Shown here piece by piece: positions 26,775-34,653 of a stretch of DNA of 64,000 nt. Position 1 is the first letter of the stretch, and each line of letters begins with the position of its first letter. Position numbers and translations under genes: made by a program. The stretch comes from Shewanella electrodiphila (GTDB lineage: Bacteria > Pseudomonadota > Gammaproteobacteria > Enterobacterales > Shewanellaceae). The notes below the pieces were generated by a model. The model worked only from the letters and a program-made list of their open reading frames with translations. It did no database searches and was not told the origin of the DNA. The stretch covers positions 186,001-250,000 of the forward strand of contig NZ_JAKIKU010000004.1 of the NCBI RefSeq assembly GCF_023283985.1, written 5' to 3'.

Positions 26775-27431
26775 ATGGGATTTCTAAGTGGCCTTTTCGG
26801 CAAGAAAGAAGCCCCAAAACGTCAGCTTAATCATGTAAACAAACTACTCAAGGGAGATATGATCTCCCTTGATGATAGTTTTGCTTTACCTGAACAGTTA
26901 CGTGGGCAGCAACTTAAAGTTGAAGAAGTACATACCTATGAGTATGAACGTTCACAGCAATGTGAGTGGTTACTTAGAGGTCATAGTGGCACAGCCATTT
27001 ACCTCTCGTATCATCAAGAAGATGAAGCGTATTTAAGTTTTTCAATCAAAGTGAATCGAGCCGTTGTAGAACAGCTATTTGATTTAGACCAATTTGGTCA
27101 AATTTTTGAAGAACCAGGTAACGCTGAGCTGAAAACCCTTTCATTGTCCAATGAATTAGATAGCGAATACGGACGTTGGCTTGCTAGCGCATATCATCAA
27201 GTTGAGTTTGGCTGTTTTGGTTACTTCCATCGTGAAGATTACCGAGGTCAAAAACCACCTCAAGATGATAGCAGTCAACACCGTGGTAATGCATTTGAAA
27301 GCTATTCATTGGTTAATAATGAAGATTCTCAAGCCGTCGATATTGAAGTGTACGAAGGCGGCGATACAGATGTAATGTTAACCTTGTATCGTCCAGTGAC
27401 TGACATTCGCGAGTTTTGGCCAGCAAGTTAA
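26775..27431 (+). CDS. yjfK: YjfK-like DUF2491 protein
   Basis: A 218-residue soluble protein of the DUF2491 family, the usual third member of yjfIJK-type operons. Motifs include the start MGFLSGLFGKKEAPKRQL, EYERSQQCEWLLRG and the C-terminal DVMLTLYRPVTDIREFWP. It begins seven bases after the PspA homologue. No catalytic motif is obvious and its function is unknown. Confidence 0.8.
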   Translation: MGFLSGLFGKKEAPKRQLNHVNKLLKGDMISLDDSFALPEQLRGQQLKVEEVHTYEYERSQQCEWLLRGHSGTAIYLSYHQEDEAYLSFSIKVNRAVVEQLFDLDQFGQIFEEPGNAELKTLSLSNELDSEYGRWLASAYHQVEFGCFGYFHREDYRGQKPPQDDSSQHRGNAFESYSLVNNEDSQAVDIEVYEGGDTDVMLTLYRPVTDIREFWPAS

Positions 27432-27460
27432 TCTTCGCAATTTAAGGAGTAACACCTGAC

Positions 27461-27784
27461 ATGAGTAAAGGTAAATCATTACCAGATACATGGATTAAAA
27501 ATCAGCAAGCAGCAAAAGCAACTCAAGTGGCTTTTGACCTCGATGAAAAGTTTCAATACTTAATTCGTAAAGCTGCGCTTGATGCAGGTGTTAGCCCTTC
27601 AGATCAAATTCGCTCTATCTTAGGTTTAGAAGTGACAAAACGTCCTAAACGACCAAGATTGACCGTGTCATTAAGCCAAGATGATTATGTCATTCTGGCC
27701 CAACGGTATGGATTAGCATCAGACGCACAGCTTGAAATTAAAAAGCGCGTGCTTGATGATTTAGTCCAATTTGTTGATGTGTAA
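27461..27784 (+). CDS. Small protein with two ribbon-helix-helix-like units, candidate regulator
   Basis: A 107-residue basic protein. Two successive segments fit the strand-helix-helix layout of ribbon-helix-helix DNA-binding proteins: residues 21-56 (TQVAFDLDEKFQYLIRKAAL, then SPSDQIRSILG) and residues 66-104 (RLTVSLSQDDYVILAQRYG, then SDAQLEIKKRVLDDLV). A single chain with two units would be a fused equivalent of the normal RHH dimer. It is the last gene of the yjfIJK transcript, with AAGGAG upstream and a terminator after. I infer it may bind the GACATAATATGTC sites; I do not recognise the family by name. Confidence 0.6.
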   Translation: MSKGKSLPDTWIKNQQAAKATQVAFDLDEKFQYLIRKAALDAGVSPSDQIRSILGLEVTKRPKRPRLTVSLSQDDYVILAQRYGLASDAQLEIKKRVLDDLVQFVDV

Positions 27785-27835
27785 TTTGTTAGCCACTGAT
27801 TACGGTTAATACCGTAATGTTATTTATCGAACATA

Positions 27836-27861
27836 AAACACGCCTTTGAGCGTGTTTTTTT
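27836..27861 (+). terminator. Terminator of the yjfI operon
   Basis: AAACACGC (27836-27843) pairs with GCGTGTTT (27850-27857), with a T-run through 27861. It separates the operon from the K+ channel gene. Confidence 0.87.
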
Positions 27862-27937
27862 ATGCCTTGAGATTGTCTCGTCACAGTTACATTGTTAGCA
27901 TCATTGCAAAGATTTATTGTATAAACGGATTTTTAAC

Positions 27938-28747
27938 ATGAGTGAAAAAAAACGCTGGTCACTGAAAGCCTTAAATGGTCCTAGTCCATTTGATTTAGCC
28001 ATGATGGTGTTATCACTGTTTTCTGTCGTCGTGGTATTAGTCCTGACATTCAGTCATGTCGACCCTGAGACAAGACAGCTATTACTGTTTATCGATCTCA
28101 GTATCTGTATGATATTCATGTCGCGATTCTTTTATGGCCTAATCAAAGCCAGCAATAAAAAATTCTATCTACGCCATCATTGGATCGACTTTGTCGCCAG
28201 TATTCCTGCGATTGAAGCCCTGCGTATCGCCCGTGTATTCCAAATTCTTCGAGTCATTAGGCTTATTAGAGTTAGCCGCGCACTCATCGTACCGTTACTA
28301 AAACAACGTAAACAAACCACATTAGCCAGCCTATTACTAGCAATGGTGTTTATCTTAACCACCGCGTCTATCGTGATTTTATTAGTTGAGGCGGGTGTTG
28401 AAGGTGCCAATATTGAAACCGCTGAACAAGCTATTTGGTGGACACTCGTGACCATTTCAACTGTAGGGTACGGTGACTACTACCCTGTGAGCAGTGTCGG
28501 CCACGTTGTTGGGGCAATTGTTATTATGAGTGGCGTGAGCTTTTTTGGTGTTATCTCAGGCTATATGGCGTCAGTATTTGTTGCGCCAGATGAAAATGAA
28601 CGCAATGAAACCAATAAAAATGAGATTAAATTTGAGCTTGAAAAGGCGATTTCCAGAATGGAGCAGAATCAAGCTCAAATGGAAAAGAACCAACAGCAGA
28701 TGCTGGAAGAAATCACCCGCTTGCGTAAAGAGATCAATAATAAATAG
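27938..28747 (+). CDS. Voltage-gated-type potassium channel
   Basis: A 269-residue inner-membrane protein with six transmembrane segments. An S4-like helix carries regularly spaced arginines (RIARVFQILRVIRLIRVSRA). The pore loop has the selectivity filter TVGYGD in WWTLVTISTVGYGDYYPVSS. After S6 a cytosolic C-terminal coiled coil (about residues 225-269, MEQNQAQMEKNQQQMLEEI) probably tetramerises. ATG 27938 is preferred over an upstream TTG. It has no RCK/TrkA-N regulatory domain. It is separated from the yjfI operon by a terminator but has the same strand, and K+ channels recur near such modules, so a functional link is plausible. Confidence 0.88.
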   Translation: MSEKKRWSLKALNGPSPFDLAMMVLSLFSVVVVLVLTFSHVDPETRQLLLFIDLSICMIFMSRFFYGLIKASNKKFYLRHHWIDFVASIPAIEALRIARVFQILRVIRLIRVSRALIVPLLKQRKQTTLASLLLAMVFILTTASIVILLVEAGVEGANIETAEQAIWWTLVTISTVGYGDYYPVSSVGHVVGAIVIMSGVSFFGVISGYMASVFVAPDENERNETNKNEIKFELEKAISRMEQNQAQMEKNQQQMLEEITRLRKEINNK

Positions 28748-29555
28748 TCGGCGCAGAGTAAATTAACCTGTGCTTTCATATTAATGTTTGATAAATCATA
28801 ATAAAGTCTGAGCATTTATAATATAGTTTGATAATTTCTAGATTTGAATCGAATCAAAATCTAAATCAAGGTCGTGGCGCTTCGCCCACACCAGACTAAA
28901 AGGGAGTGAACTGCGACTCCCTCTTAGAACACCCCGCAGCTCCGGCGAAATTTAAACAGCAAAATTTCCAACGGAGAATGATCCAGCTTTAAACTTCATT
29001 TTGAGTCCGCTTCGGCAAGCTACAAAATCACTAACGCTCACGATGAGGCGTCCCTTCCCCTCGAAAGCTAGCCAGACATCCTTGTCTGGACTCACGCGAT
29101 TTTCTTACTTGCCTCAATTCAAATTGTGCATTCTTAGAAGATCGAAACACCTATACAACTTGAGCTTTTTAGCTCTTTAAATTGTCACGAATACAGTCAA
29201 ATCGAAGAGATGAAAATTCCGGTGTAAGCACGGCTGTGACCGTCCATGACATGGACGTCATGGCCGAGCTTTCAGGGATGAACTTGCTGCGTGTCATAGT
29301 CGTGCTTGCACGATAGCCTGCGGCAGGCAATGAATTAGATTGAAGTGATGGTCTTAAGTAATTTAGCCAATATAGATGAAGTACAAAACATAAACGGGTA
29401 ACTCGTTTCTTTCCAAAAGTGAGTTTAAAAATGATTAAACTTTATTATAAGGAAGTGCCTTTCATTCTTAGATAAATTATCAAACTATTGCATATTTATC
29501 ATTCATAGCACCTTAAATTTTTATCAAACATTGTTATGGTCGTACATAACCAATA
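28748..29555. other. Hairpin-rich non-coding region
   Basis: No convincing gene in more than 900 bases. From about 28868 to 29345 the composition becomes more GC-rich than the AT-rich surroundings and is dense in small palindromes. Examples are AGGGAGT/ACTCCCT near 28900, AGACA/TGTCT near 29090, GTCCATG/CATGGAC near 29250, CGTGC/GCACG and GCCTGC/GCAGGC near 29310-29330. Candidate explanations are a dispersed intergenic repeat family, a decayed mobile element or a structured RNA. Confidence 0.6.
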
Positions 29556-29579
29556 AAAACCTATCATTTGATAGGTTTT
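29556..29579 (-). terminator. Terminator downstream of ygiF
   Basis: AAAACCTATC pairs with GATAGGTTTT around an ATTT loop, followed on the minus strand by a T-run. It lies about 100 bases after the ygiF stop. Confidence 0.8.
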
Positions 29580-29679
29580 TACATTTAAAGCGATGGCTAA
29601 AATGAGCTATCTAGCACTGACTCTTGGTATATACCAGTGGTTAGATACAAGTTGTTAGGTACGAGTTGCTAGGAGTTTA

Positions 29680-31164
29680 TCATTTCCAGTAAGGTTGATT
29701 TTTAAGCGCACTTTTACGAGAGTGCTCCATCGCAAAAAGTAAACTTTGTGCTTTATCTTCCAACCAACTCGCGATTTCAATATCACTGTCTTGGGTGATT
29801 TCAGATAATAATTGATAACTGCCTAATGTTTGGATCCCTAACGCCAGGTCTTGCCAAGGGGCGCGAAAGGCTTCTCTATCTTCAGCTTGATATAACTCAC
29901 CATAAGCAAAGCCAACCAAAATACTTTCGTCTAATCTCTGGGCAACCTTTTGATAATCCAAACTGTCCATTGCAGCTGTTACCGGCATTAAATTAACAAT
30001 TTTTTGCCAAGAGTCCTGCTGTAAATGATTAGCAAATAAGCCAAGTTCAGGGTAATCCACCATCTGATGGCTACCGTTAGTGGTTTTTAATAATAAATCG
30101 ACTAATGATAATTGCAGTTGTCCATACTCTGGCACTTGCCAAAGGTGAGCCAGTTTATGGCTTGAAACCAACTCAGTGACTTTTGTCATCACGAGTTCGG
30201 TGATCACGGTTTTATCAGCGCGTTTACCAAGTAACTTTTTTTGTTCATCTAAAATAAGACTTAAACTTTGCAATGGCTCAATGAACTGCATTTGCTGTTC
30301 TATTAATTCAAAATATTGCAAAACTTGCTTATTAAGTAACCCAAATTGACTCAAGGTCAGCCTTAATAATCTGACACATGCCCTGAGCTGCATCCAAAGT
30401 TTAGCTTGATGTGGAATATCTCGGGTTTCAATCAATAAGGACTCAATGATTTGCCAACGCTCGATACCTGTTTCCAGTAATACTTCTAAGGTTTTTGGCA
30501 AGCTCTTGTCTGTTGGCAGACAAATGTAATCTATCTTCTCTAGCGGAGCTGAATGTTGGTGCCCAGATAATTGATAACCACGCTGCGCCTTGCTGGCTTT
30601 ACCTAGTCGAACCGGAATAGTGCGCGCAACCTCTATAGCAAGATGTAATAAAGCCGAGGCTTCACCTGCTAATAATTCAAACTCAATTTCACAAATAGGC
30701 TCTGATTCACCGTTAGCAAGCACCTCACCGACATCAAATGCCACTTCAACTAAGCTACCTTCGATATAAATATGCCAAGCTTGGCGGGTAAAATTGGTCT
30801 CAAAAACACAATGTAGGTCTTGTTGTAATCCGTCGATATCCGCTTCATTTGGCCAGATGTCTTTAGGAAACAAATTAAGAGAGGGTATTTTTTGTTCAAT
30901 AGGGACATTGTATTCAGGTCGTGTATGAATACCACCAATAACTGAGCCTGCAGTTTTAATGGTTTGCTCTGTAAAGTTTTCACTACTTCTTACCCGCAAT
31001 CCCATCTTCCAACGACGAAGTTGTAATGCTGCTGTATCGAAATATTTATTGGATAATTCACGGGTATTTTGTGGTGTGGATTCGCTCATTCCATTGAGTA
31101 ATTTAACTAGTAAATCATGGTATTGCGACTGCATAAACAGCTTCAGTTCTATCTCAGCGTCCAT
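29680..31164 (-). CDS. ygiF: CYTH-CHAD inorganic triphosphatase (YgiF-like)
   Basis: About 494 residues with an N-terminal CYTH domain (about 1-200) and a C-terminal helical CHAD domain (about 215-490). The CYTH signature ExExK is present as EIELKL at the extreme N-terminus, and EICEIEFELLAG is a second acidic metal/triphosphate-binding strand. E. coli YgiF hydrolyses inorganic triphosphate; CHAD domains bind polyphosphate. The start is set at MDAEIEL, the family N-terminus; an ATG five codons upstream is also possible. A phosphate uptake pair is divergently adjacent, a sensible functional neighbour. Confidence 0.9.
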   Translation of the reverse strand: MDAEIELKLFMQSQYHDLLVKLLNGMSESTPQNTRELSNKYFDTAALQLRRWKMGLRVRSSENFTEQTIKTAGSVIGGIHTRPEYNVPIEQKIPSLNLFPKDIWPNEADIDGLQQDLHCVFETNFTRQAWHIYIEGSLVEVAFDVGEVLANGESEPICEIEFELLAGEASALLHLAIEVARTIPVRLGKASKAQRGYQLSGHQHSAPLEKIDYICLPTDKSLPKTLEVLLETGIERWQIIESLLIETRDIPHQAKLWMQLRACVRLLRLTLSQFGLLNKQVLQYFELIEQQMQFIEPLQSLSLILDEQKKLLGKRADKTVITELVMTKVTELVSSHKLAHLWQVPEYGQLQLSLVDLLLKTTNGSHQMVDYPELGLFANHLQQDSWQKIVNLMPVTAAMDSLDYQKVAQRLDESILVGFAYGELYQAEDREAFRAPWQDLALGIQTLGSYQLLSEITQDSDIEIASWLEDKAQSLLFAMEHSRKSALKNQPYWK

Positions 31165-31202
31165 TGACTTTCTACTCACCTTGTCATTAAATCTTCATAA
31201 AT

Positions 31203-31238
31203 GCGTCATGTTAAGTTCATAATGTCACATTTCTGTAA
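31203..31238 (+). promoter_or_regulatory. Weak candidate Pho-box repeats
   Basis: Three 11-bp-spaced units (GCGTCAT, AGTTCAT, TCACATT) loosely resemble PhoB half-sites of the form CTGTCAT-N4. They lie between ygiF and the phosphate uptake operon. The match is imperfect. Confidence 0.25.
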
Positions 31239-31388
31239 TAAAAATCCCTTAGGATTGCGCAACTCAGTTCTATATACTGAGCGCTAATAACTGTAGATTA
31301 AATTAAAAACACAGTTTCAATATGCGGACGCTTGAGGTAACATGCGCCCGTTTTTCCAACTTTGGAATCATTAAATAGGTTAACCGCA

Positions 31389-32072
31389 ATGCCAGTAAAC
31401 TCTATTTTAGGTGTGTTTGCAAAATCACCCCTTAAACCATTAGAACAGCATATAGATAAAGTTCACGAATGTGCATCTTTACTCGTACCCTTCTTTGAAG
31501 CAACGACTTCGGGTGATTGGGATGAAGCTGTAAATGTACGTAAGCAAATTAGCTTATTAGAAAATGACGCTGACGCGCTGAAGCGTGAAATTCGTCTTAC
31601 CCTTCCTAGTGGGTTGTTCATGCCTGTTGAGCGTACTGACTTGCTTGAGTTATTAACTCAACAAGACAAAATCGCCAACAAAGCTAAAGACATCTCAGGC
31701 CGAATTATTGGTCGCCAATTAGTGTTCCCTCAACCAGTTCAAGCACCGTTTAACGCTTACCTCAAACGTTGTTTAGATGCTGTCTCTCTTGCTAAGCAAG
31801 CAATTAACGAACTCGATGACCTTCTAGAAACAGGTTTCCGTGGTCGTGAAGTCGAATTAGTCGCTAAGATGATCAATGAATTAGATCTGATTGAAGCTGA
31901 TTCTGATGATTTGCAGATCCAAGTACGTCGTTTACTACTAAGCTTGGAAGCAGATTTGAATCCTGTCGATGTCATGTTCATGTACAAAATCATCGAATGG
32001 GTTGGAGGCTTGGCTGATTTAGCTGAGCGTGTAGGCTCTCGCCTAGAGCTAATGTTAGCTCGCAGTTCATAA
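31389..32072 (+). CDS. PhoU-like TIGR00153/DUF47 phosphate transport accessory protein
   Basis: A 227-residue all-helical cytosolic protein of the DUF47/TIGR00153 family, which accompanies Pit transporters and is distantly related to PhoU. Features are MPVNSILGVFAKSPLKPLEQH at the start, acidic helices such as LLENDADALKREIRLTLP, and the C-terminal MYKIIEWVGGLADLAERVGSR. It is expected to modulate Pit activity. ATG 31389 gives the usual family length. The pit gene starts 25 bases after its stop, clearly one operon. Confidence 0.88.
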   Translation: MPVNSILGVFAKSPLKPLEQHIDKVHECASLLVPFFEATTSGDWDEAVNVRKQISLLENDADALKREIRLTLPSGLFMPVERTDLLELLTQQDKIANKAKDISGRIIGRQLVFPQPVQAPFNAYLKRCLDAVSLAKQAINELDDLLETGFRGREVELVAKMINELDLIEADSDDLQIQVRRLLLSLEADLNPVDVMFMYKIIEWVGGLADLAERVGSRLELMLARSS

Positions 32073-32097
32073 CTAACAAGGTTATCAAGGAAACAAC

Positions 32098-33366
32098 ATG
32101 GTTGATGTATTAGTCACCAATGGCCCAATGCTAATTGGTATTGCGGCTGTATTTGGATTTTTGATGGCATGGGGTATTGGCGCAAATGACGTTGCCAATG
32201 CTATGGGTACCTCAGTAGGTTCCAACGCCATCACAATCAAACAAGCAATTATTATTGCAATGATCTTCGAATTTGCCGGTGCTTATTTAGCAGGTGGTGA
32301 AGTGACCAGTACTATTCGTAAAGGTATTATTGACGCAAGTTTCTTCGTTGAATCGCCTGAATTACTGGTATACGGCATGATCGGCTCTTTATTAGCGGCA
32401 GGTTTATGGTTAATCGCGGCGTCGGCATTAGGCTGGCCTGTATCAACGACTCACTCTATCATTGGCGCCATTGTTGGTTTTGCTGCTGTAGGTGTTGGTG
32501 CTGAAGCGGTTGAATGGGGTAAAGTTGTTGGCATTATCGGCTCATGGGTGGTAACACCTGCGATATCAGGTTTCATTGCTTTCATGCTGTTCCAAAGTGT
32601 TCAAAAGTTAATTTTCAACACCGATGACCCACTCGCGAACGCAAAACGTTTCGTGCCTTTTTACATGGGACTTGCGGGCTTTATTATGTCGCTTGTGACT
32701 ATCACAAAAGGACTTAAGCACGTTGGTTTACACTTCTCTACCGTTGAAGCATACGGTTTAGCACTTGCTGTTGCTATCGGTGTAGGGATCTTCGGTAGAG
32801 TGGCTATTGGTCGCTTAAACATGCCAACCAATGTTAACCGTCAAGCTGAGTATGCAAACGTAGAGAAAGTATTCGCTATCTTAATGGTTGTTACCGCTTG
32901 TTGTATGGCATTTGCCCATGGCTCAAACGATGTTGCTAACGCAATTGGCCCATTAGCGGCAGTTGTTTCTGTTGTTAACAGTGGCGGTGAAATTGAATCT
33001 AAAGCAGCATTAGCTTGGTGGATCCTTCCATTAGGTGCTGTTGGTATCGTATTGGGTCTAGCTATCTTTGGTAAGCGCGTTATGCAAACCATTGGTAAAA
33101 ACATTACTCACCTAACGCCAAGTCGTGGTTTTGCTGCAGAATTAGCAGCTGCTTCAACGGTTGTCATTGCGTCTGGTACTGGTCTTCCTATCTCGACAAC
33201 ACAGACACTTGTTGGTGCTGTATTGGGTGTGGGAATGGCACGTGGTATCGCTGCAATTAATATCGGTGTAGTCCGTAATATTGTCATCTCTTGGGTAGTA
33301 ACACTCCCTGCAGGTGCTGCATTATCTATCTTATTCTTCTTCACCATTAAGGGTGTATTTAGCTAA
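32098..33366 (+). CDS. pit: Inorganic phosphate transporter, Pit family
   Basis: A 422-residue inner-membrane protein with about ten helices and the duplicated PiT signatures: GANDVANAMGTSVGS near the N-terminus and HGSNDVANAIGPLAAVVS in the second half, plus ASGTGLPISTTQTLVGAVLG at the C-terminal end. It probably moves metal-phosphate complexes or phosphate with cations. AAGGAAAC precedes the ATG and it follows its DUF47 partner. A terminator lies 25 bases after the stop. Confidence 0.92.
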   Translation: MVDVLVTNGPMLIGIAAVFGFLMAWGIGANDVANAMGTSVGSNAITIKQAIIIAMIFEFAGAYLAGGEVTSTIRKGIIDASFFVESPELLVYGMIGSLLAAGLWLIAASALGWPVSTTHSIIGAIVGFAAVGVGAEAVEWGKVVGIIGSWVVTPAISGFIAFMLFQSVQKLIFNTDDPLANAKRFVPFYMGLAGFIMSLVTITKGLKHVGLHFSTVEAYGLALAVAIGVGIFGRVAIGRLNMPTNVNRQAEYANVEKVFAILMVVTACCMAFAHGSNDVANAIGPLAAVVSVVNSGGEIESKAALAWWILPLGAVGIVLGLAIFGKRVMQTIGKNITHLTPSRGFAAELAAASTVVIASGTGLPISTTQTLVGAVLGVGMARGIAAINIGVVRNIVISWVVTLPAGAALSILFFFTIKGVFS

Positions 33367-33389
33367 GATAGCGATTGCTATATTGCTTA

Positions 33390-33421
33390 AAAGGCCGGTC
33401 ATGAAAATGTCCGGCTTTTTT
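33390..33421 (+). terminator. Terminator after pit
   Basis: A GCCGG/CCGGC core (33394-33398 with 33411-33415), flanked by A and T runs, followed by six T. Confidence 0.8.
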
Positions 33422-33595
33422 GTGGCTCTTTTTTGAGTGTTTAAATGCCTAATAAACTGTGCAATAAAAGCAATGATTGCAGCGTTTTTGACTAATAATG
33501 CACATTTACATCAGTAATACCGCTTATTTAAATAAGTCTTTGACGTTCTTCCTTGCAATCAAGTCACTAAATAAATAGCATGACGGATAGTTCTA

Positions 33596-34186
33596 ATGGT
33601 ATGGAAAAATAACGTGTTCAGAATGCTTACATTAGTAGCCCTGCTACTGCTCTCAAAAGGTTTAATGGCTCAGACGCATTACATTACTGACGATGTGTTT
33701 ATTTACATCCACGGTGGTCCAGGTACTCAGTATCGTATATTAGGCAGTATTGAAGCTGGCCAGACAATTACCTTATTAAACGAGACGCAAAACGATTACA
33801 GTAAAGTGCGTGATCATAAAGATCGTGAAGGCTGGGTAAAGTCAGACTTGATTGAAACAGGTTCAAGCTTGCGAACTCGCTTACCGATTATTGAAGCTGA
33901 ATTAGCGCAAACAAAATCAACCTTAGCGCAATTAGATCAAAGTTCAGAATCTGTTGCACAACAGCTAACGTCTTCGAACAACCAAATTGCTTCGTTGCAA
34001 TCAGAGTTAACAAAAGTCACTAATGAACGTGATACAGCTAACCAGCAGCTGCAATCGATTAAAGATAATGCCCAATCTAAAATGTGGCAACAAGGCGCAT
34101 TGATTGCAGGTTTAGGCGCATTAATTGGCATTATTTTGGTTTATTTACCAAGACCACAGCGTAAACAGAAAAGTCGCTGGATGTAA
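33596..34186 (+). CDS. ygiM: SH3-domain, coiled-coil, membrane-anchored protein (YgiM/TIGR04211)
   Basis: A 196-residue protein with a Sec signal peptide (MLTLVALLLLSKGLMA-Q), a bacterial SH3 domain (about residues 28-88: ITDDVFIYIHGGPGTQYRIL to REGWVKSDLI), and a coiled coil (about 95-160). It ends in a transmembrane helix (GALIAGLGALIGIILVYL) and a short basic tail. This is the TIGR04211 (YgiM) layout: a periplasmic protein anchored by its C-terminus. In E. coli it is next to ygiF, so the neighbourhood is partly conserved. Molecular role unknown, presumably cell envelope. Confidence 0.87.
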   Translation: MVWKNNVFRMLTLVALLLLSKGLMAQTHYITDDVFIYIHGGPGTQYRILGSIEAGQTITLLNETQNDYSKVRDHKDREGWVKSDLIETGSSLRTRLPIIEAELAQTKSTLAQLDQSSESVAQQLTSSNNQIASLQSELTKVTNERDTANQQLQSIKDNAQSKMWQQGALIAGLGALIGIILVYLPRPQRKQKSRWM

Positions 34187-34211
34187 CTTCAGCTATTTAA
34201 GCGCACGCTAT

Positions 34212-34241
34212 AAAGCCAATGCTCTGCATTGGCTTTTTTGT
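34212..34241 (+). terminator. Terminator after ygiM
   Basis: AAAGCCAATG pairs perfectly with CATTGGCTTT around CTCTG, followed by further T. Confidence 0.87.
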
Positions 34242-34481
34242 TGATTCCAATACAAGATCAAACCTGTTTTCTAATGCCCTTTATTCACCTTGTCAGTATT
34301 CAATTGCCCCTTACACGCGCATCAAAAACAACTGTAATCTGAAGCCAAATTAAACCAACGTGTTTGCGATCCATTAGCATAGCCTCACAACTTGCTTATT
34401 AATCCCGCTCACACAACATTTTTTATACGCAAATGTTAATTTTACAAAACGAAACCTAGTGTATTTTGTAAAAGTTAGCTC
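34241..34481. other. Intergenic stretch upstream of the MetJ site
   Basis: No gene seen. The MetJ boxes and promoter of metT begin immediately after this stretch. Confidence 0.4.
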
Positions 34482-34513
34482 AGAAGCAAAGAAGTCTAGA
34501 CGTCTAGATTGAC
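34482..34513. promoter_or_regulatory. MetJ operator (tandem met boxes)
   Basis: Consecutive 8-bp boxes in register: AGAAGTCT (34490-34497, seven of eight), AGACGTCT (34498-34505, perfect consensus), flanked by weaker AGAAGCAA and AGATTGAC. The centre is the 14-bp palindrome TCTAGACGTCTAGA. MetJ needs at least two adjacent boxes, which are present. Confidence 0.85.
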
Positions 34514-34537
34514 ACTAATTTGTAGATCTCCTATGCT
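34509..34537 (+). promoter_or_regulatory. metT promoter, TTGACA-17-TATGCT
   Basis: A consensus -35 (34509-34514), a 17-base spacer and -10 TATGCT (34532-34537). The MetJ boxes overlap the -35, so MetJ with S-adenosylmethionine should block polymerase. Confidence 0.75.
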
Positions 34538-34653
34538 TGCCAGAACTTAAGAAGTCATCATAATACGACTATTAATGAAGAGTTTGCTAAAGTACTCAAT
34601 TGCATCCATAGACGCATAACCAGTATCACTGAAATAAAAAAAGAGAGACGACC

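Noticed and set aside
28868-29340. Transposase or other protein remnant in the hairpin-rich block
   Set aside because: Translation in several frames gave only short pieces with stops and no recognisable motif.
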